From Qipengyuania aestuarii (lineage in GTDB: Bacteria; Pseudomonadota; Alphaproteobacteria; Sphingomonadales; Sphingomonadaceae), in the NCBI RefSeq assembly GCF_019711535.1, contig NZ_JAIGNP010000003.1:496001-560000 (forward strand): 64,000 bases of DNA. The letters are read 5' to 3'. Made by a program: the position numbers and the translations under genes. Positions 1-6,765 of the stretch are shown here, piece by piece. Numbering within the stretch: the first letter of the stretch is position 1; each line of letters opens with the position of its first letter. The notes beneath the pieces are model-generated. The model searched no databases, was not told the origin of the DNA, and saw only the letters and a list, made by a program, of their open reading frames with translations.

Positions 1-217
1 GAGCGGTGATCTTCAATGGGGATAAAGACGGTGTAACTTTTAGGTCCCCAAAGCTCGGCCTCCCAAGAAATGTCCGATTCTGTCGAAACCCTGTTAGATA
101 AGCAAATCACCTCGCCATGCGATCATGCTGAGGTTCAAATAACCCATTTGGTTCTTTGTGCTTGACATCGTCACGCTGTTCTGGCACAAAACAAGAGCAT
201 CGCGATGGTGTGATTCG
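1..217. other. Non-coding left edge, no gene recognised
   Basis: No convincing reading frame covers this stretch on either strand. It is clearly less GC-rich than the GTA cluster that follows. A TTGACA hexamer lies at 163-168, but the hexamer 17 nt downstream (CACAAA) is a poor -10, so I do not call a promoter. The region ends in the strong hairpin described next and may hold the leader or promoter of the GTA cluster. Confidence 0.4.
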
Positions 218-255
218 AACGGGCGGGGCCTTCTATTAGGCCGCCGCCCGTTTTG
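218..255 (+). terminator. Intrinsic-terminator-like hairpin upstream of GTA gene 1
   Basis: Bases 218-230 pair with 239-252 in a 13-bp, very GC-rich stem with one bulged G at 243 and an 8-nt loop (TTCTATTA). It is followed by TTTTGCGTTTT. The hairpin ends about 27 nt before the start codon of the TerS-like gene and directly precedes its GGAGG ribosome-binding site. It could end transcription of an unseen upstream gene, or act as an attenuator in the GTA leader. Confidence 0.7.
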
Positions 256-281
256 CGTTTTCGAGCAGATGGAGGACGATG

Positions 282-998
282 ATGAGCAGGCCGGAGGAGA
301 TCGGGGCCGGGGCGGCGGCGGCGTGGCCCGCGTGGATGGGGCCGTTCCTGGCCGCGCTGCGGGCGGGACACGGGGTGCGGCGCGCTGCGGGCATGGCGGG
401 GGTGGCCCTCTCCACCGCCTATGACTGGCGGCGGCGCGATGCCGAGTTCGCCTTCGACTGGGACGATGCGCGCGGGCGGCCCGTGGTGGGCGCGGCCTGC
501 TGGGGCGGCGCGCGGCGCATGGGGCCGCGCAAGGTCGCCCTGTTCCTGGAGGCGCTGGCCGAAAGCTCCAACGTGCGCGCGGCGGCGGCGGCGGCGGGGC
601 TGGCGGTGCGGACGGTCTATCACCTGCGCCGCACCGATGCCGATTTCGCGCGCCAGTGGTATGCCGCGCTGGCCGAGGGTTACGACAATCTGGAGATGGA
701 GCTGCTGGCGCATCTGCGCGCGGGCGGGGAGGTTCCGGCCAGAGAGACCGGGAGCGAAACCGGCGGCGAGAGCCAGAGCGCGCCTGCGCGCAAGTTCGAC
801 ACCGCCGCCGCGCTGCGCAGCCTGGCCGCCCACCGCGAGAGCGTGGCGCGCGAGAAAGGCCGCCGCGCGCTGGCCGACGAGGCGGCGACCATCGCCTCGA
901 TCAACCGCAAGATCGACCAGTTGCGCCTGCGCGGTCAGGCGAATGAGGAGGCCATCCGCGCCTCGCGCAAACGGGCGGCGAAACGTGCCCGGGGCTGA
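282..998 (+). CDS. TerS-like double helix-turn-helix protein (GTA g1 position)
   Basis: First gene of the GTA cluster, in the position of the small terminase subunit (g1), which in phages and GTAs recruits DNA to the packaging motor. About 238 aa. Two similar helix-turn-helix-like segments are visible, roughly residues 25-65 and 85-145, each with an alanine-rich helix followed by a Y-W/H-x-R-R-x-D-A-x-F pattern, so the N-terminal two thirds looks like an internal duplication. The C-terminus is basic (KRAAKRARG). ATG at 282 lies 6 nt after GGAGG at 271-275; the ATG at 279 is the alternative. The TerS role is inferred from position and fold. RcGTA g1 is much shorter, so this may be a sphingomonad-specific version. 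Confidence 0.7.
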   Translation: MSRPEEIGAGAAAAWPAWMGPFLAALRAGHGVRRAAGMAGVALSTAYDWRRRDAEFAFDWDDARGRPVVGAACWGGARRMGPRKVALFLEALAESSNVRAAAAAAGLAVRTVYHLRRTDADFARQWYAALAEGYDNLEMELLAHLRAGGEVPARETGSETGGESQSAPARKFDTAAALRSLAAHRESVAREKGRRALADEAATIASINRKIDQLRLRGQANEEAIRASRKRAAKRARG

Positions 999-1116
999 GG
1001 GCGTGGGCGGCGGCGCTGGACCACCCTCCCCCATTCCTTCGCCTATTCCCTCTCGCGGCGTGTGGCTGCGGCGCGGCGGGCGCGAGGGCGAGCGGGACCG
1101 CGCCATTCTGGGCGAC

Positions 1117-2430
1117 ATGCTCACCCCGCACGAACTCGCCGCGCTGGGCAGCTATTACTGGGAAGGGTGGGCGCGCGACGAGCAATTGCCGCCGCAGCGG
1201 CACGCGGACCAGCCCTGGCGCATCTGGCTGATCTGCGCGGGCCGCGGCTTCGGCAAGACCCGCGCGGGCGCCGAATGGGTGCGCGATGTGGCGCGCAGCG
1301 ATCCCGCCGCGCGCATCGCGCTGGTCGGGGCGACGCTGGCCGAGGTGCGCAGCGTGATGGTGGAAGGCGACAGCGGCGTGCTGGCCGCCGCGCCCGGCGC
1401 CCTGCCCCCGCATTACGAACCCAGCCTGCGCCGCCTGACATGGGAAAACGGGGCCACGGCCTGGCTCTATTCCGCCGGCGAGCCCGAGGCCCTGCGCGGC
1501 CCCCAGCACAGCCATGCCTGGTGCGACGAGATCGCCAAATGGGATAATTCGCGCGACCGCGCGATGACATCTTGGCACAATCTGCAGCTGACCATGCGGC
1601 TGGGCGACAGCCCTCGCGTGCTCGCCACCACCACCCCGCGCGCCGCGCCGCTGATGCGCCATTTGATGGCCGGGGCGAAAAGCGGCGCGGTGGCGGTGGC
1701 GACCGGCCGGACGACCGACAACCGCGAAGTGCTGCCCGGCGCCTATCTGTCCGCGATGATCGAACAGTTCGAAGGCAGCGCTTTCGGGCGGCAGGAACTG
1801 GCCGGGGAAATGGTCGACACGCTGGAAGGCGCGCTGTGGACGCGGGCCCTGCTCGACCGCTGCCGGGTGGGCGTTGGCGACATTTCCTCCGCCCTGCCCG
1901 AAGCGCGGCGCGTGGTAGTGGCGGTTGACCCTCCTGCGGGGACTACGTCAGGCAGCGGCTCGCGCACGGGCGATGCCTGCGGGATCGTGGTCGCCATGCT
2001 GGGGGCCGACGGGCTGGCCTATGTGCGCGCCGATTGCACGGTGGAGGGCGCCACACCCGAAGGCTGGGCCCGCGCCGTGGCCGCCGCCGCCAGCGCGTGG
2101 AACGCCGACCGCGTGGTGGCCGAGGCGAACCAGGGCGGCGCGATGGTGGAAAGCGTCCTGCGCGCCGCCGACATCGCCCTGCCGCTCAAACTGGTCCACG
2201 CCGCCACCGGCAAGACCGCCCGCGCCGAACCCGTCGCCGCGCTGTACGAGGCCGGCCGCGTGCGGCACGCGGGCCTGTTCGCCGAACTGGAAGACCAGCT
2301 GTGCGGCCTGATGGCAGGCGGAGGTTACGAAGGCCCCGGCCGCTCCCCCGACCGCGCCGACGCCCTGGTCTGGGCGCTGACCGAGCTGATGCTGGGCAAG
2401 CGCCGGGAGCCGGGGGCGCGGGTATTGTGA
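1117..2430 (+). CDS. Large terminase subunit, GTA packaging ATPase/nuclease (g2)
   Basis: Motor that packages host DNA into GTA particles. 437 aa from ATG 1117. Walker A is GRGFGKT (residues 42-48), the Walker B/catalytic Glu region is HAWCDEIAKW (about 133-142), and the C-terminal RNase-H-like nuclease starts at VVVAVDPPAG with later EANQGG and DRADALVWAL segments. The frame is open further upstream: a GTG at 985 overlaps the end of the preceding gene, but its Pro/Ser/Arg-rich extension does not look like terminase sequence, so I prefer 1117 although its ribosome-binding site is weak. A repeat and a minus-strand GIY-YIG gene separate it from the portal gene. Confidence 0.92.
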   Translation: MLTPHELAALGSYYWEGWARDEQLPPQRHADQPWRIWLICAGRGFGKTRAGAEWVRDVARSDPAARIALVGATLAEVRSVMVEGDSGVLAAAPGALPPHYEPSLRRLTWENGATAWLYSAGEPEALRGPQHSHAWCDEIAKWDNSRDRAMTSWHNLQLTMRLGDSPRVLATTTPRAAPLMRHLMAGAKSGAVAVATGRTTDNREVLPGAYLSAMIEQFEGSAFGRQELAGEMVDTLEGALWTRALLDRCRVGVGDISSALPEARRVVVAVDPPAGTTSGSGSRTGDACGIVVAMLGADGLAYVRADCTVEGATPEGWARAVAAAASAWNADRVVAEANQGGAMVESVLRAADIALPLKLVHAATGKTARAEPVAALYEAGRVRHAGLFAELEDQLCGLMAGGGYEGPGRSPDRADALVWALTELMLGKRREPGARVL

Positions 2431-2458
2431 GGGGGGATTTTCTGGAGAGATGAGAAGC

Positions 2459-2542
2459 ACCGGCCCGGGTCAAGCCCGGGCCGACGGTTGGGGATGAAGC
2501 ATCTTCTCCGCCCCGTCGTCCCGGACTTGATCCGGGGCCGGT
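2459..2542. repeat. REPIN-like inverted pair of palindromes
   Basis: The left half holds an 8-bp palindromic stem (2462-2469 with 2475-2482) around the loop TCAAG. The right half (about 2517-2542) holds a related stem with loop CTTGA, the reverse complement. The outer arms CACCGGCCC and GGGCCGGTG are also complementary, so two REP-like units face each other. The element lies 28 nt after the terminase stop and ends 18 nt before the 3' end of the GIY-YIG gene. Confidence 0.8.
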
Positions 2543-2560
2543 GCTCGCTTCGAGATGCCC

Positions 2561-2860
2561 TCACGCCAGACGGTCGAACAGATCATCCCACTGCGGATTG
2601 GCCTTTTCGATCAGCGCGAATTTCCACTCGCGCCGCCAGCGCTTCAGGCGTTTCTCATGGGCGATACAGGCCTCGATGCTGTCGCCGCGCTCCGCCCAGA
2701 CGAGGCGGGTGATGCCGCGCCGGGTGCAATAGTCCGAGCCGGCGCCCTCACGGTGCTGGGCGACGCGGGCGGCAAGCGCGCTGGTGACGCCCACATAAAG
2801 TGCGCCGCGATAGCGATTGGCCATGATGTAGACCCAGCCGCCGGTTTGCCTGCCCTCCAT
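2561..2860 (-). CDS. GIY-YIG family nuclease inserted in the GTA cluster
   Basis: 99-aa protein of the small stand-alone GIY-YIG family (YhbQ/UPF0213-like). The GIY-YIG core appears as VYI (10-12) and LYVG (21-24), followed by Arg32 in the helix AARVAQHR, Glu69 in AHEKRLKRWRR and Asn87, matching the family's usual catalytic set. These proteins are single-strand or structure-specific endonucleases; the cellular role of most is unknown. It is antisense to the surrounding head genes and flanked on both sides by TCAAG-loop palindromes, suggesting insertion as a cassette between terminase and portal. No good ribosome-binding site precedes ATG 2860. A link between the nuclease and the repeats is my inference. 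Confidence 0.85.
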   Translation of the reverse strand: MEGRQTGGWVYIMANRYRGALYVGVTSALAARVAQHREGAGSDYCTRRGITRLVWAERGDSIEACIAHEKRLKRWRREWKFALIEKANPQWDDLFDRLA

Positions 2861-2884
2861 CGGGCCAGCAGAAACGCAGCACTC

Positions 2885-2903
2885 GCCCGGGTCAAGCCCG
2901 GGC
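2885..2903. repeat. Single REP-like palindrome upstream of the GIY-YIG gene
   Basis: A perfect 7-bp stem (2885-2891 with 2897-2903) surrounds the loop TCAAG, the same core as the left unit of the pair at 2459-2542. It lies 24 nt beyond the GIY-YIG start codon and about 80 nt before the portal gene. Confidence 0.75.
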
Positions 2904-2982
2904 TTACGACCAATCAGATACCACGACCTACCGAACCACCCTGACCCCGGTTTCCCGCCGGGGCCATTTGCGGAGAAACCCC

Positions 2983-4125
2983 ATGTCCTTCCTCACCAGT
3001 CTCGCTTCCGCCTTCAAGGGCGGGGGCGGTGTTCGTGTGCCTGTGGCGCGCGGGTTCGTCTCGCCCTGGGATGCGGCCTTCGATGCGGGGCCCAGCGGCG
3101 CGCCGTTCGATTACCGGCAGGCGGTCGGCGAGGCCTATCTTGCCAATCCGGTGGCGCAGCGCAGCGTGCGGATCGTGGCCGAGGGGGTCGGCGGGGCGCC
3201 CGTCGCCTGCACCGATCCTGCTCTTGCCCGATTGCTCGCCGGGTCCTGCGGCACACAGCCGCTGCTGGAGGTGCTGGCGGCGCAATTGGCGCTGCACGGC
3301 AATGCCTTTGTTCAGATCCTGCGCGACGGGGCGGGCGTGCCGGTGGAACTGTTTCCGCTGCGCCCCGAACGCGTGCAGGTGGTGGCGGGCGAGGATGGCT
3401 GGCCCGCCGCCTATCGCTATGTGCTCGCCGATCGCAGCCTCACCCTGCCGGTGGAGGACGAAAGCGGCTGGCCTGCGGTGATCCATCTGAAACACTTCCA
3501 CCCGGCCGACGATCACTACGGCGCGGGCTGCCTCGCCGCGGCGGCCTCGGCGGTGGCGATCCACAATGCGGCGAGCGAATGGAACCGCGCGCTGCTGGCC
3601 AATGCGGCGCGGCCATCGGGCGCGCTGGTGTTCGCCAATGGCGATGCCCCGCCGCTGAGCGCGGACCAGTTCGACCGGCTGAAGGCGGAACTGCACGGCG
3701 CGTTCCAGGGCAGCGGCAATGCCGGGCGGCCGATGCTGCTCGAAGGCGGGCTGGACTGGAAGGCGATGAGCCTGACGCCCGCCGACATGGATTTTGCCGC
3801 ATTGAAGGCGGCGGCGGCGCGCGACATCGCGCTGGCGTTCGGCGTGCCGCCCATGCTGCTCGGCCTGCCGGGCGACAACACCTATGCCAATTATCGCGAG
3901 GCCAGCCGCGCGCTGTGGCGGCTGACGCTGCTGCCGCTGGCGGCGAAGATCCTCGACGGGCTGCATGCGGGCCTTGCCGACTGGTTCGCGCAAGGGCCGC
4001 GCGTCGATCTCGACCGTGTGCCCGCGCTGGTGGAGGACCGCGAGCGGCTGTGGGCGCAGGTGAGCGGGGCCGATTTCCTCAGCGCGGCGGAAAAGCGCGA
4101 GCTGCTGGGGCTAAACGGGCCATAG
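2983..4125 (+). CDS. HK97-family portal protein of the GTA (g3)
   Basis: Dodecameric portal through which DNA enters the capsid and onto which the tail is built. 380 aa, close to the size of RcGTA g3. Typical portal sequence: VAQRSVRIVAEGVGGAPV near the N-terminus, HGNAFVQILRD, FPLRPERVQVV, IHLKHFHP, and the late FGVPPMLLGLPGDNTYANYREA segment that is a hallmark of HK97-type portals. ATG 2983 follows GGAG at 2972-2975; an in-frame TTG at 2968 is less likely. The 3' end overlaps the minus-strand 67-aa gene by 15 bp. Confidence 0.93.
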   Translation: MSFLTSLASAFKGGGGVRVPVARGFVSPWDAAFDAGPSGAPFDYRQAVGEAYLANPVAQRSVRIVAEGVGGAPVACTDPALARLLAGSCGTQPLLEVLAAQLALHGNAFVQILRDGAGVPVELFPLRPERVQVVAGEDGWPAAYRYVLADRSLTLPVEDESGWPAVIHLKHFHPADDHYGAGCLAAAASAVAIHNAASEWNRALLANAARPSGALVFANGDAPPLSADQFDRLKAELHGAFQGSGNAGRPMLLEGGLDWKAMSLTPADMDFAALKAAAARDIALAFGVPPMLLGLPGDNTYANYREASRALWRLTLLPLAAKILDGLHAGLADWFAQGPRVDLDRVPALVEDRERLWAQVSGADFLSAAEKRELLGLNGP

Positions 4126-4314
4126 ATCCGGGACTTCGCCACGATAGGTTTCGGTGAAGCTGCATTCTCCGCGATCATAGTGAAAACTGCCACCCGCATC
4201 CGAGCAATTGTCGGCTGCGAAGAAATCGATCGAATAGAGATAGGCCAGATAGGCGACCAACAGAGCCGCCAGCGGGCCGCCAATCCAGAGACATCCAAAT
4301 TTCAAACTCCGCAT
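4111..4314 (-). CDS. Small membrane-anchored protein antisense to the GTA operon
   Basis: 67 aa, opposite to all neighbours. After the start MRSLKFGC comes one hydrophobic segment (about 9-28), then a short extracytoplasmic domain with a paired-Cys motif NCSDAGGSFHYDRGEC (36-51), a pattern I associate with small envelope proteins of sphingomonads. AGGGG lies about 8 nt before the ATG. It ends inside the last 15 bp of the portal gene and starts 38 bp from the divergent DUF6127 gene, so it exactly fills the gap. Function unknown. It could be a moron-type cargo gene; expression is untested. Confidence 0.7.
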   Translation of the reverse strand: MRSLKFGCLWIGGPLAALLVAYLAYLYSIDFFAADNCSDAGGSFHYDRGECSFTETYRGEVPDLWPV

Positions 4315-4352
4315 CGCGCCCCTGTGCCCGATCGCAAACCGATGGTGAACCC

Positions 4353-4673
4353 ATGACGAGAGAAGACATGCTGGCGCGGCTGATCGCGCAGGCCGAATTG
4401 CCGCGCCGCCACGGGGGCGTGCATCTGGTGACGCTGCGCGCGATCGTGGAGGAGGCGAGCGAGCTGGGCGCGGCGCGGGCGCTGGACCGGCTCGGCCTGG
4501 GCGACACCCAGGCGGAGGAGGATCTGGGCGAGTTGCGCGAGCTGCTGTCGGCCTGGCGCGATGCCAAGGCGAGCGCGTGGAAGGCGGCGATCGACTGGCT
4601 GGTGAAGGGCGTGCTGGCGCTGCTGCTGGTCGGCCTCGCCCTGCGGCTGGGGCTGGGCGAGGTGGTCTCGTGA
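4353..4673 (+). CDS. DUF6127 family membrane protein (g3.5-like position)
   Basis: 106 aa. Residues 1-75 are helical and charged, containing HLVTLRAIVEEASELGAARAL, a signature I recognise from DUF6127 proteins in sphingomonad GTA clusters. The C-terminus is one transmembrane helix (about 84-100, VKGVLALLLVGLALRLGLG). Its place between portal and protease matches the small g3.5 gene of RcGTA, but homology to g3.5 is not shown. The stop overlaps the GTG start of the protease gene, suggesting translational coupling. The role in particle assembly is unknown. Confidence 0.8.
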   Translation: MTREDMLARLIAQAELPRRHGGVHLVTLRAIVEEASELGAARALDRLGLGDTQAEEDLGELRELLSAWRDAKASAWKAAIDWLVKGVLALLLVGLALRLGLGEVVS

Positions 4674-5080
4674 GCGCGGGCCCGGCCTTGCGCATCGCGG
4701 GCTATGCCGCCCTGTTCGGCCGCGCGGACGCGGCGCGCGACACGATCCGGCCCGGCGCCTTTGCCCGCACGCTGGCCGAGCGGCGCGGCGCCCTGCCGCT
4801 GTTCTGGCAGCACAGCCCCGCCCGGCGCATCGGCTGGGTCGAACGGGCGGGCGAGGATGCGCGCGGCCTGCGCGTGGTCGCCCGGCTCGACGATCCGCTG
4901 GGGCGCGCGGCGAAGCTGCTGCGCGAGCGCGCGGTGAGCGGGCTGAGCTTCGGCTACCGCGCAAAGGTGTTTCACCAGACGCCGCAGGGCCGCGAGCTGG
5001 CCGATATCGAACTGTTCGAGGTGAGCGTGGTGACGCACCCGCTGCAACACGAGGCGCGGGTGCATTTCGTGGGGGTGTGA
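4670..5080 (+). CDS. HK97-family prohead protease of the GTA (g4)
   Basis: Cleaves the capsid scaffold region during head maturation. 136 aa from a GTG at 4670 overlapping the upstream stop. It opens with IAGYAALFG and RDTIRPGAF, as prohead proteases do. Candidate catalytic residues are His48 (LFWQHSP) and Ser93 (GLSFGY), with the family segment ELFEVSVVTHP at 114-124. It is short for an HK97 protease but matches the compact GTA form. A 320-bp repeat-rich gap separates it from the capsid gene. Confidence 0.88.
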   Translation: MSAGPALRIAGYAALFGRADAARDTIRPGAFARTLAERRGALPLFWQHSPARRIGWVERAGEDARGLRVVARLDDPLGRAAKLLRERAVSGLSFGYRAKVFHQTPQGRELADIELFEVSVVTHPLQHEARVHFVGV

Positions 5081-5110
5081 GGGGGGGCGCTCCGCGAACA
5101 CCTCTCACCA

Positions 5111-5235
5111 CGTCATCGCGAGCGAAGCGCGGCGATCCATCATGCGACGGTGCGCCTTGGTGCGAGGGCTGTAAATGGATTGTCCTTCGGACAGCTGCGC
5201 TTCGCCGCGTCGCCTTACGGCTCCTCGCAATGACT
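5111..5235. repeat. REPIN-like element of the GTCATCGCGAGCGAAGC type
   Basis: The left arm begins CGTCATCGCGAGCGAAGC and runs to GATCCAT. The right arm, read on the other strand, begins GTCATTGCGAGGAGCC and runs to ATCCAT. Two related units therefore face each other about 60 bp apart, as in dispersed REP pairs of alphaproteobacteria. It lies in the protease-capsid gap. Confidence 0.7.
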
Positions 5236-5260
5236 GGGTGAAAGCATCGCCACCCACCCC

Positions 5261-5337
5261 CGTCATTCCCGCGCAGGCGGGAATCCATTCCGACCTCCCA
5301 CGCCCCGCGCTGGATCCCCGCCTGCGCGGGGATGACG
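5261..5337. repeat. REPIN-like element of the CGTCATTCCCGC type
   Basis: Left unit CGTCATTCCCGCGCAGGCGGGAA and right unit CCCCGCCTGCGCGGGGATGACG face each other, each with its own internal palindrome. A near-identical element occurs at 36128-36211, so this is a dispersed family. It lies directly upstream of the terminator-like hairpin in front of the capsid gene. Confidence 0.8.
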
Positions 5338-5352
5338 GCAAACCACCAACAC

Positions 5353-5375
5353 GCCGCCCCCACGGGCGGCTTTTT
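5353..5375 (+). terminator. Intrinsic terminator directly upstream of the capsid gene
   Basis: A perfect 7-bp stem (GCCGCCC 5353-5359 with GGGCGGC 5364-5370), a 4-nt loop CCAC, then TTTTT. It ends 24 nt before the capsid ATG, with the AAGGAAGG ribosome-binding site in between. It could end transcripts from the terminase-protease section, attenuate capsid expression, or form a protected 5' end. Confidence 0.8.
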
Positions 5376-5399
5376 CATTTCTCAAGGAAGGAAATATCC

Positions 5400-6569
5400 A
5401 TGGACATCCAGACCCCTACCCCCGCCCCCACGCCAACGCCCACGCCCACGCCCGATCAGGCGGAGGCGAGTTTCGACATCGTCGCGCGGCAGGACCGGAC
5501 CGAGGCCGATCTCGCCAGCCTGCGCGGCGAGGTGGACGAGGTGAAGGCGCGCGTCGACCGGATCGGCCGGGCGGCGGCGCGCCCCGCGATCGGCGGCACC
5601 GAAGCCGCCGCGCCCGAAGTGAAGGGCTTTGTCGATGGCTATCTGCGGCGCGGGGCCACGGCGGAATACAAATCGGTCAGCGGGGCAGTGCCATCCGATG
5701 GCGGCTATGCCGTGCCGCGCCAGATCGATGCGCTGATCGCCCGCCAGCTCAGCGAGGCCAGCCCGATCCGCGCCATCGCGCAGGTCGTGCAGACGGGCAG
5801 CGCGGGCTACCGCAAGCTGGTGACCACCGGCGGCACGGCGAGCGGCTGGGTCAGCGAGACGCAGGCGCGGCCCGAGACCGATACGCCCAGCTTCGCCGAA
5901 ATCGCCCCGCCCACGGGCGAGCTCTATGCCAATCCGGCGGCCAGCCAGGCCATGCTCGACGATGCGGGCTTCGACATTGAAAGCTGGCTGGCGGGCGAGA
6001 TCGCGGCGGAATTCGCCCGCGCGGAAGGGGCGGCTTTCGTGAATGGCAGCGGGGTGAACCAGCCGCGCGGTTTCCTCGCCGCGCCCGCTTCCAGCGCCGG
6101 GGATGCGACGCGCGCTTTCGGCACGCTGCAATATGTCGGCTCGGGCGATGCGGCGGGGCTGGGATCGGCGGCGGAGATCGCGCTGATCGATCTGGTCCAT
6201 GCGCTGAAGGCGGGCCACCGGCAGGGCGCGAGCTTCGTGATGAATTCCGCGACGCTGGCCGAAATCCGCAAGCTGAAGACCGATGACGGCGCGTTCCTGT
6301 GGCAGCCGGGACTGGTCGAGGGGCAGCCCGACCGCCTGCTGGGCTATCCGGTGGTGGAGGCCGAGGACATGCCCGATGTGGCGGCGGGCACCTGCCCCAT
6401 CGCCTTCGGCAATTTCCGCAATGGCTATCTGATCGCCGAACGCAGCGCGACGCAGGTGCTGCGCGATCCCTTCACCAACAAGCCCTTCGTCCACTTCTAC
6501 GCCACCAAGCGCGTGGGCGGGCAGGTGCTGGATTCGGACGCGATCAAGCTGCTGAAGATCGAAGGATAA
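5400..6569 (+). CDS. HK97-family major capsid protein of the GTA (g5)
   Basis: Builds the GTA head. 389 aa from ATG 5400 with a strong AAGGAAGG site. Residues 5-18 are a Thr-Pro run (TPTPAPTPTPTPTP). A charged helical scaffold-like region follows to about residue 75, where g4 probably cleaves. The HK97 fold starts near KGFVDGYLRRG and includes SGAVPSDGGYAVPRQID, AEFARAEGAAFVNGSGVNQPRG, FVMNSATLAEIRKLKTDDGAFLW and NFRNGYLIAERSATQVLRDPF. It is isolated from its neighbours by repeats and a terminator upstream and by a hairpin array downstream, which may set it up as a separately expressed high-copy product. Confidence 0.95.
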   Translation: MDIQTPTPAPTPTPTPTPDQAEASFDIVARQDRTEADLASLRGEVDEVKARVDRIGRAAARPAIGGTEAAAPEVKGFVDGYLRRGATAEYKSVSGAVPSDGGYAVPRQIDALIARQLSEASPIRAIAQVVQTGSAGYRKLVTTGGTASGWVSETQARPETDTPSFAEIAPPTGELYANPAASQAMLDDAGFDIESWLAGEIAAEFARAEGAAFVNGSGVNQPRGFLAAPASSAGDATRAFGTLQYVGSGDAAGLGSAAEIALIDLVHALKAGHRQGASFVMNSATLAEIRKLKTDDGAFLWQPGLVEGQPDRLLGYPVVEAEDMPDVAAGTCPIAFGNFRNGYLIAERSATQVLRDPFTNKPFVHFYATKRVGGQVLDSDAIKLLKIEG

Positions 6570-6603
6570 AGAAGAGGGAAGAAGGCGGGTGGTTCGCGCC
6601 AAT

Positions 6604-6739
6604 CGGGCTGCGACCAGCAGCCCGCAAGGGCGGAAGCGAAGTCGAAGACGCAGCTGGCCAAAGGCCACCTGCCCGCCCGCCCGCAGCGGGCGCAGCTTGC
6701 TGCGCATCTAGCGAGGACGCCCCCGCGGAGGCGGGGGCT
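6604..6739. repeat. Multi-hairpin repeat, copy A (between g5 and g6)
   Basis: Successive short hairpins: GGGCTGC/GCAGCCC (6605-6623), a GGCC-AAA-GGCC unit unique to this copy (about 6656-6666), GCCCGC/GCGGGC, GCGCAG/CTGCGC with loop CTTG, and CCCCCGC/GCGGGGG (about 6719-6737). Copy B at 7615-7710 has the same order and near-identical sequence but lacks about 40 nt. Both copies end about 27 nt before the ATG of the next gene, just ahead of an A-rich ribosome-binding site. Confidence 0.85.
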
Positions 6740-6765
6740 CAAACAAAAAGGAAACCAACCCCACC

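Noticed and set aside
175..255. Possible tRNA remnant or attachment site suggested by GATTCGAAC near 212-220
   Set aside because: The bases around the TTCGAA cannot form a T stem and no acceptor or anticodon arm is present. The neighbouring hairpin is better explained as an intrinsic terminator.
171..1124. Long minus-strand reading frame opposite the TerS-like and terminase genes
   Set aside because: It is Arg/Gly/Ala-rich with no family resemblance and mirrors the codon bias of the real plus-strand genes. High-GC DNA produces such shadows routinely.
2555..2944. Plus-strand frame of 129 codons between terminase and portal
   Set aside because: It is antisense to the GIY-YIG gene, whose catalytic residues are all present on the minus strand, and it has no family features.
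5382..6707. 441-codon minus-strand frame opposite the capsid gene
   Set aside because: It is composed of His/Arg/Gly/Ala-rich text without motifs and is exactly antisense to a clear HK97 capsid protein.
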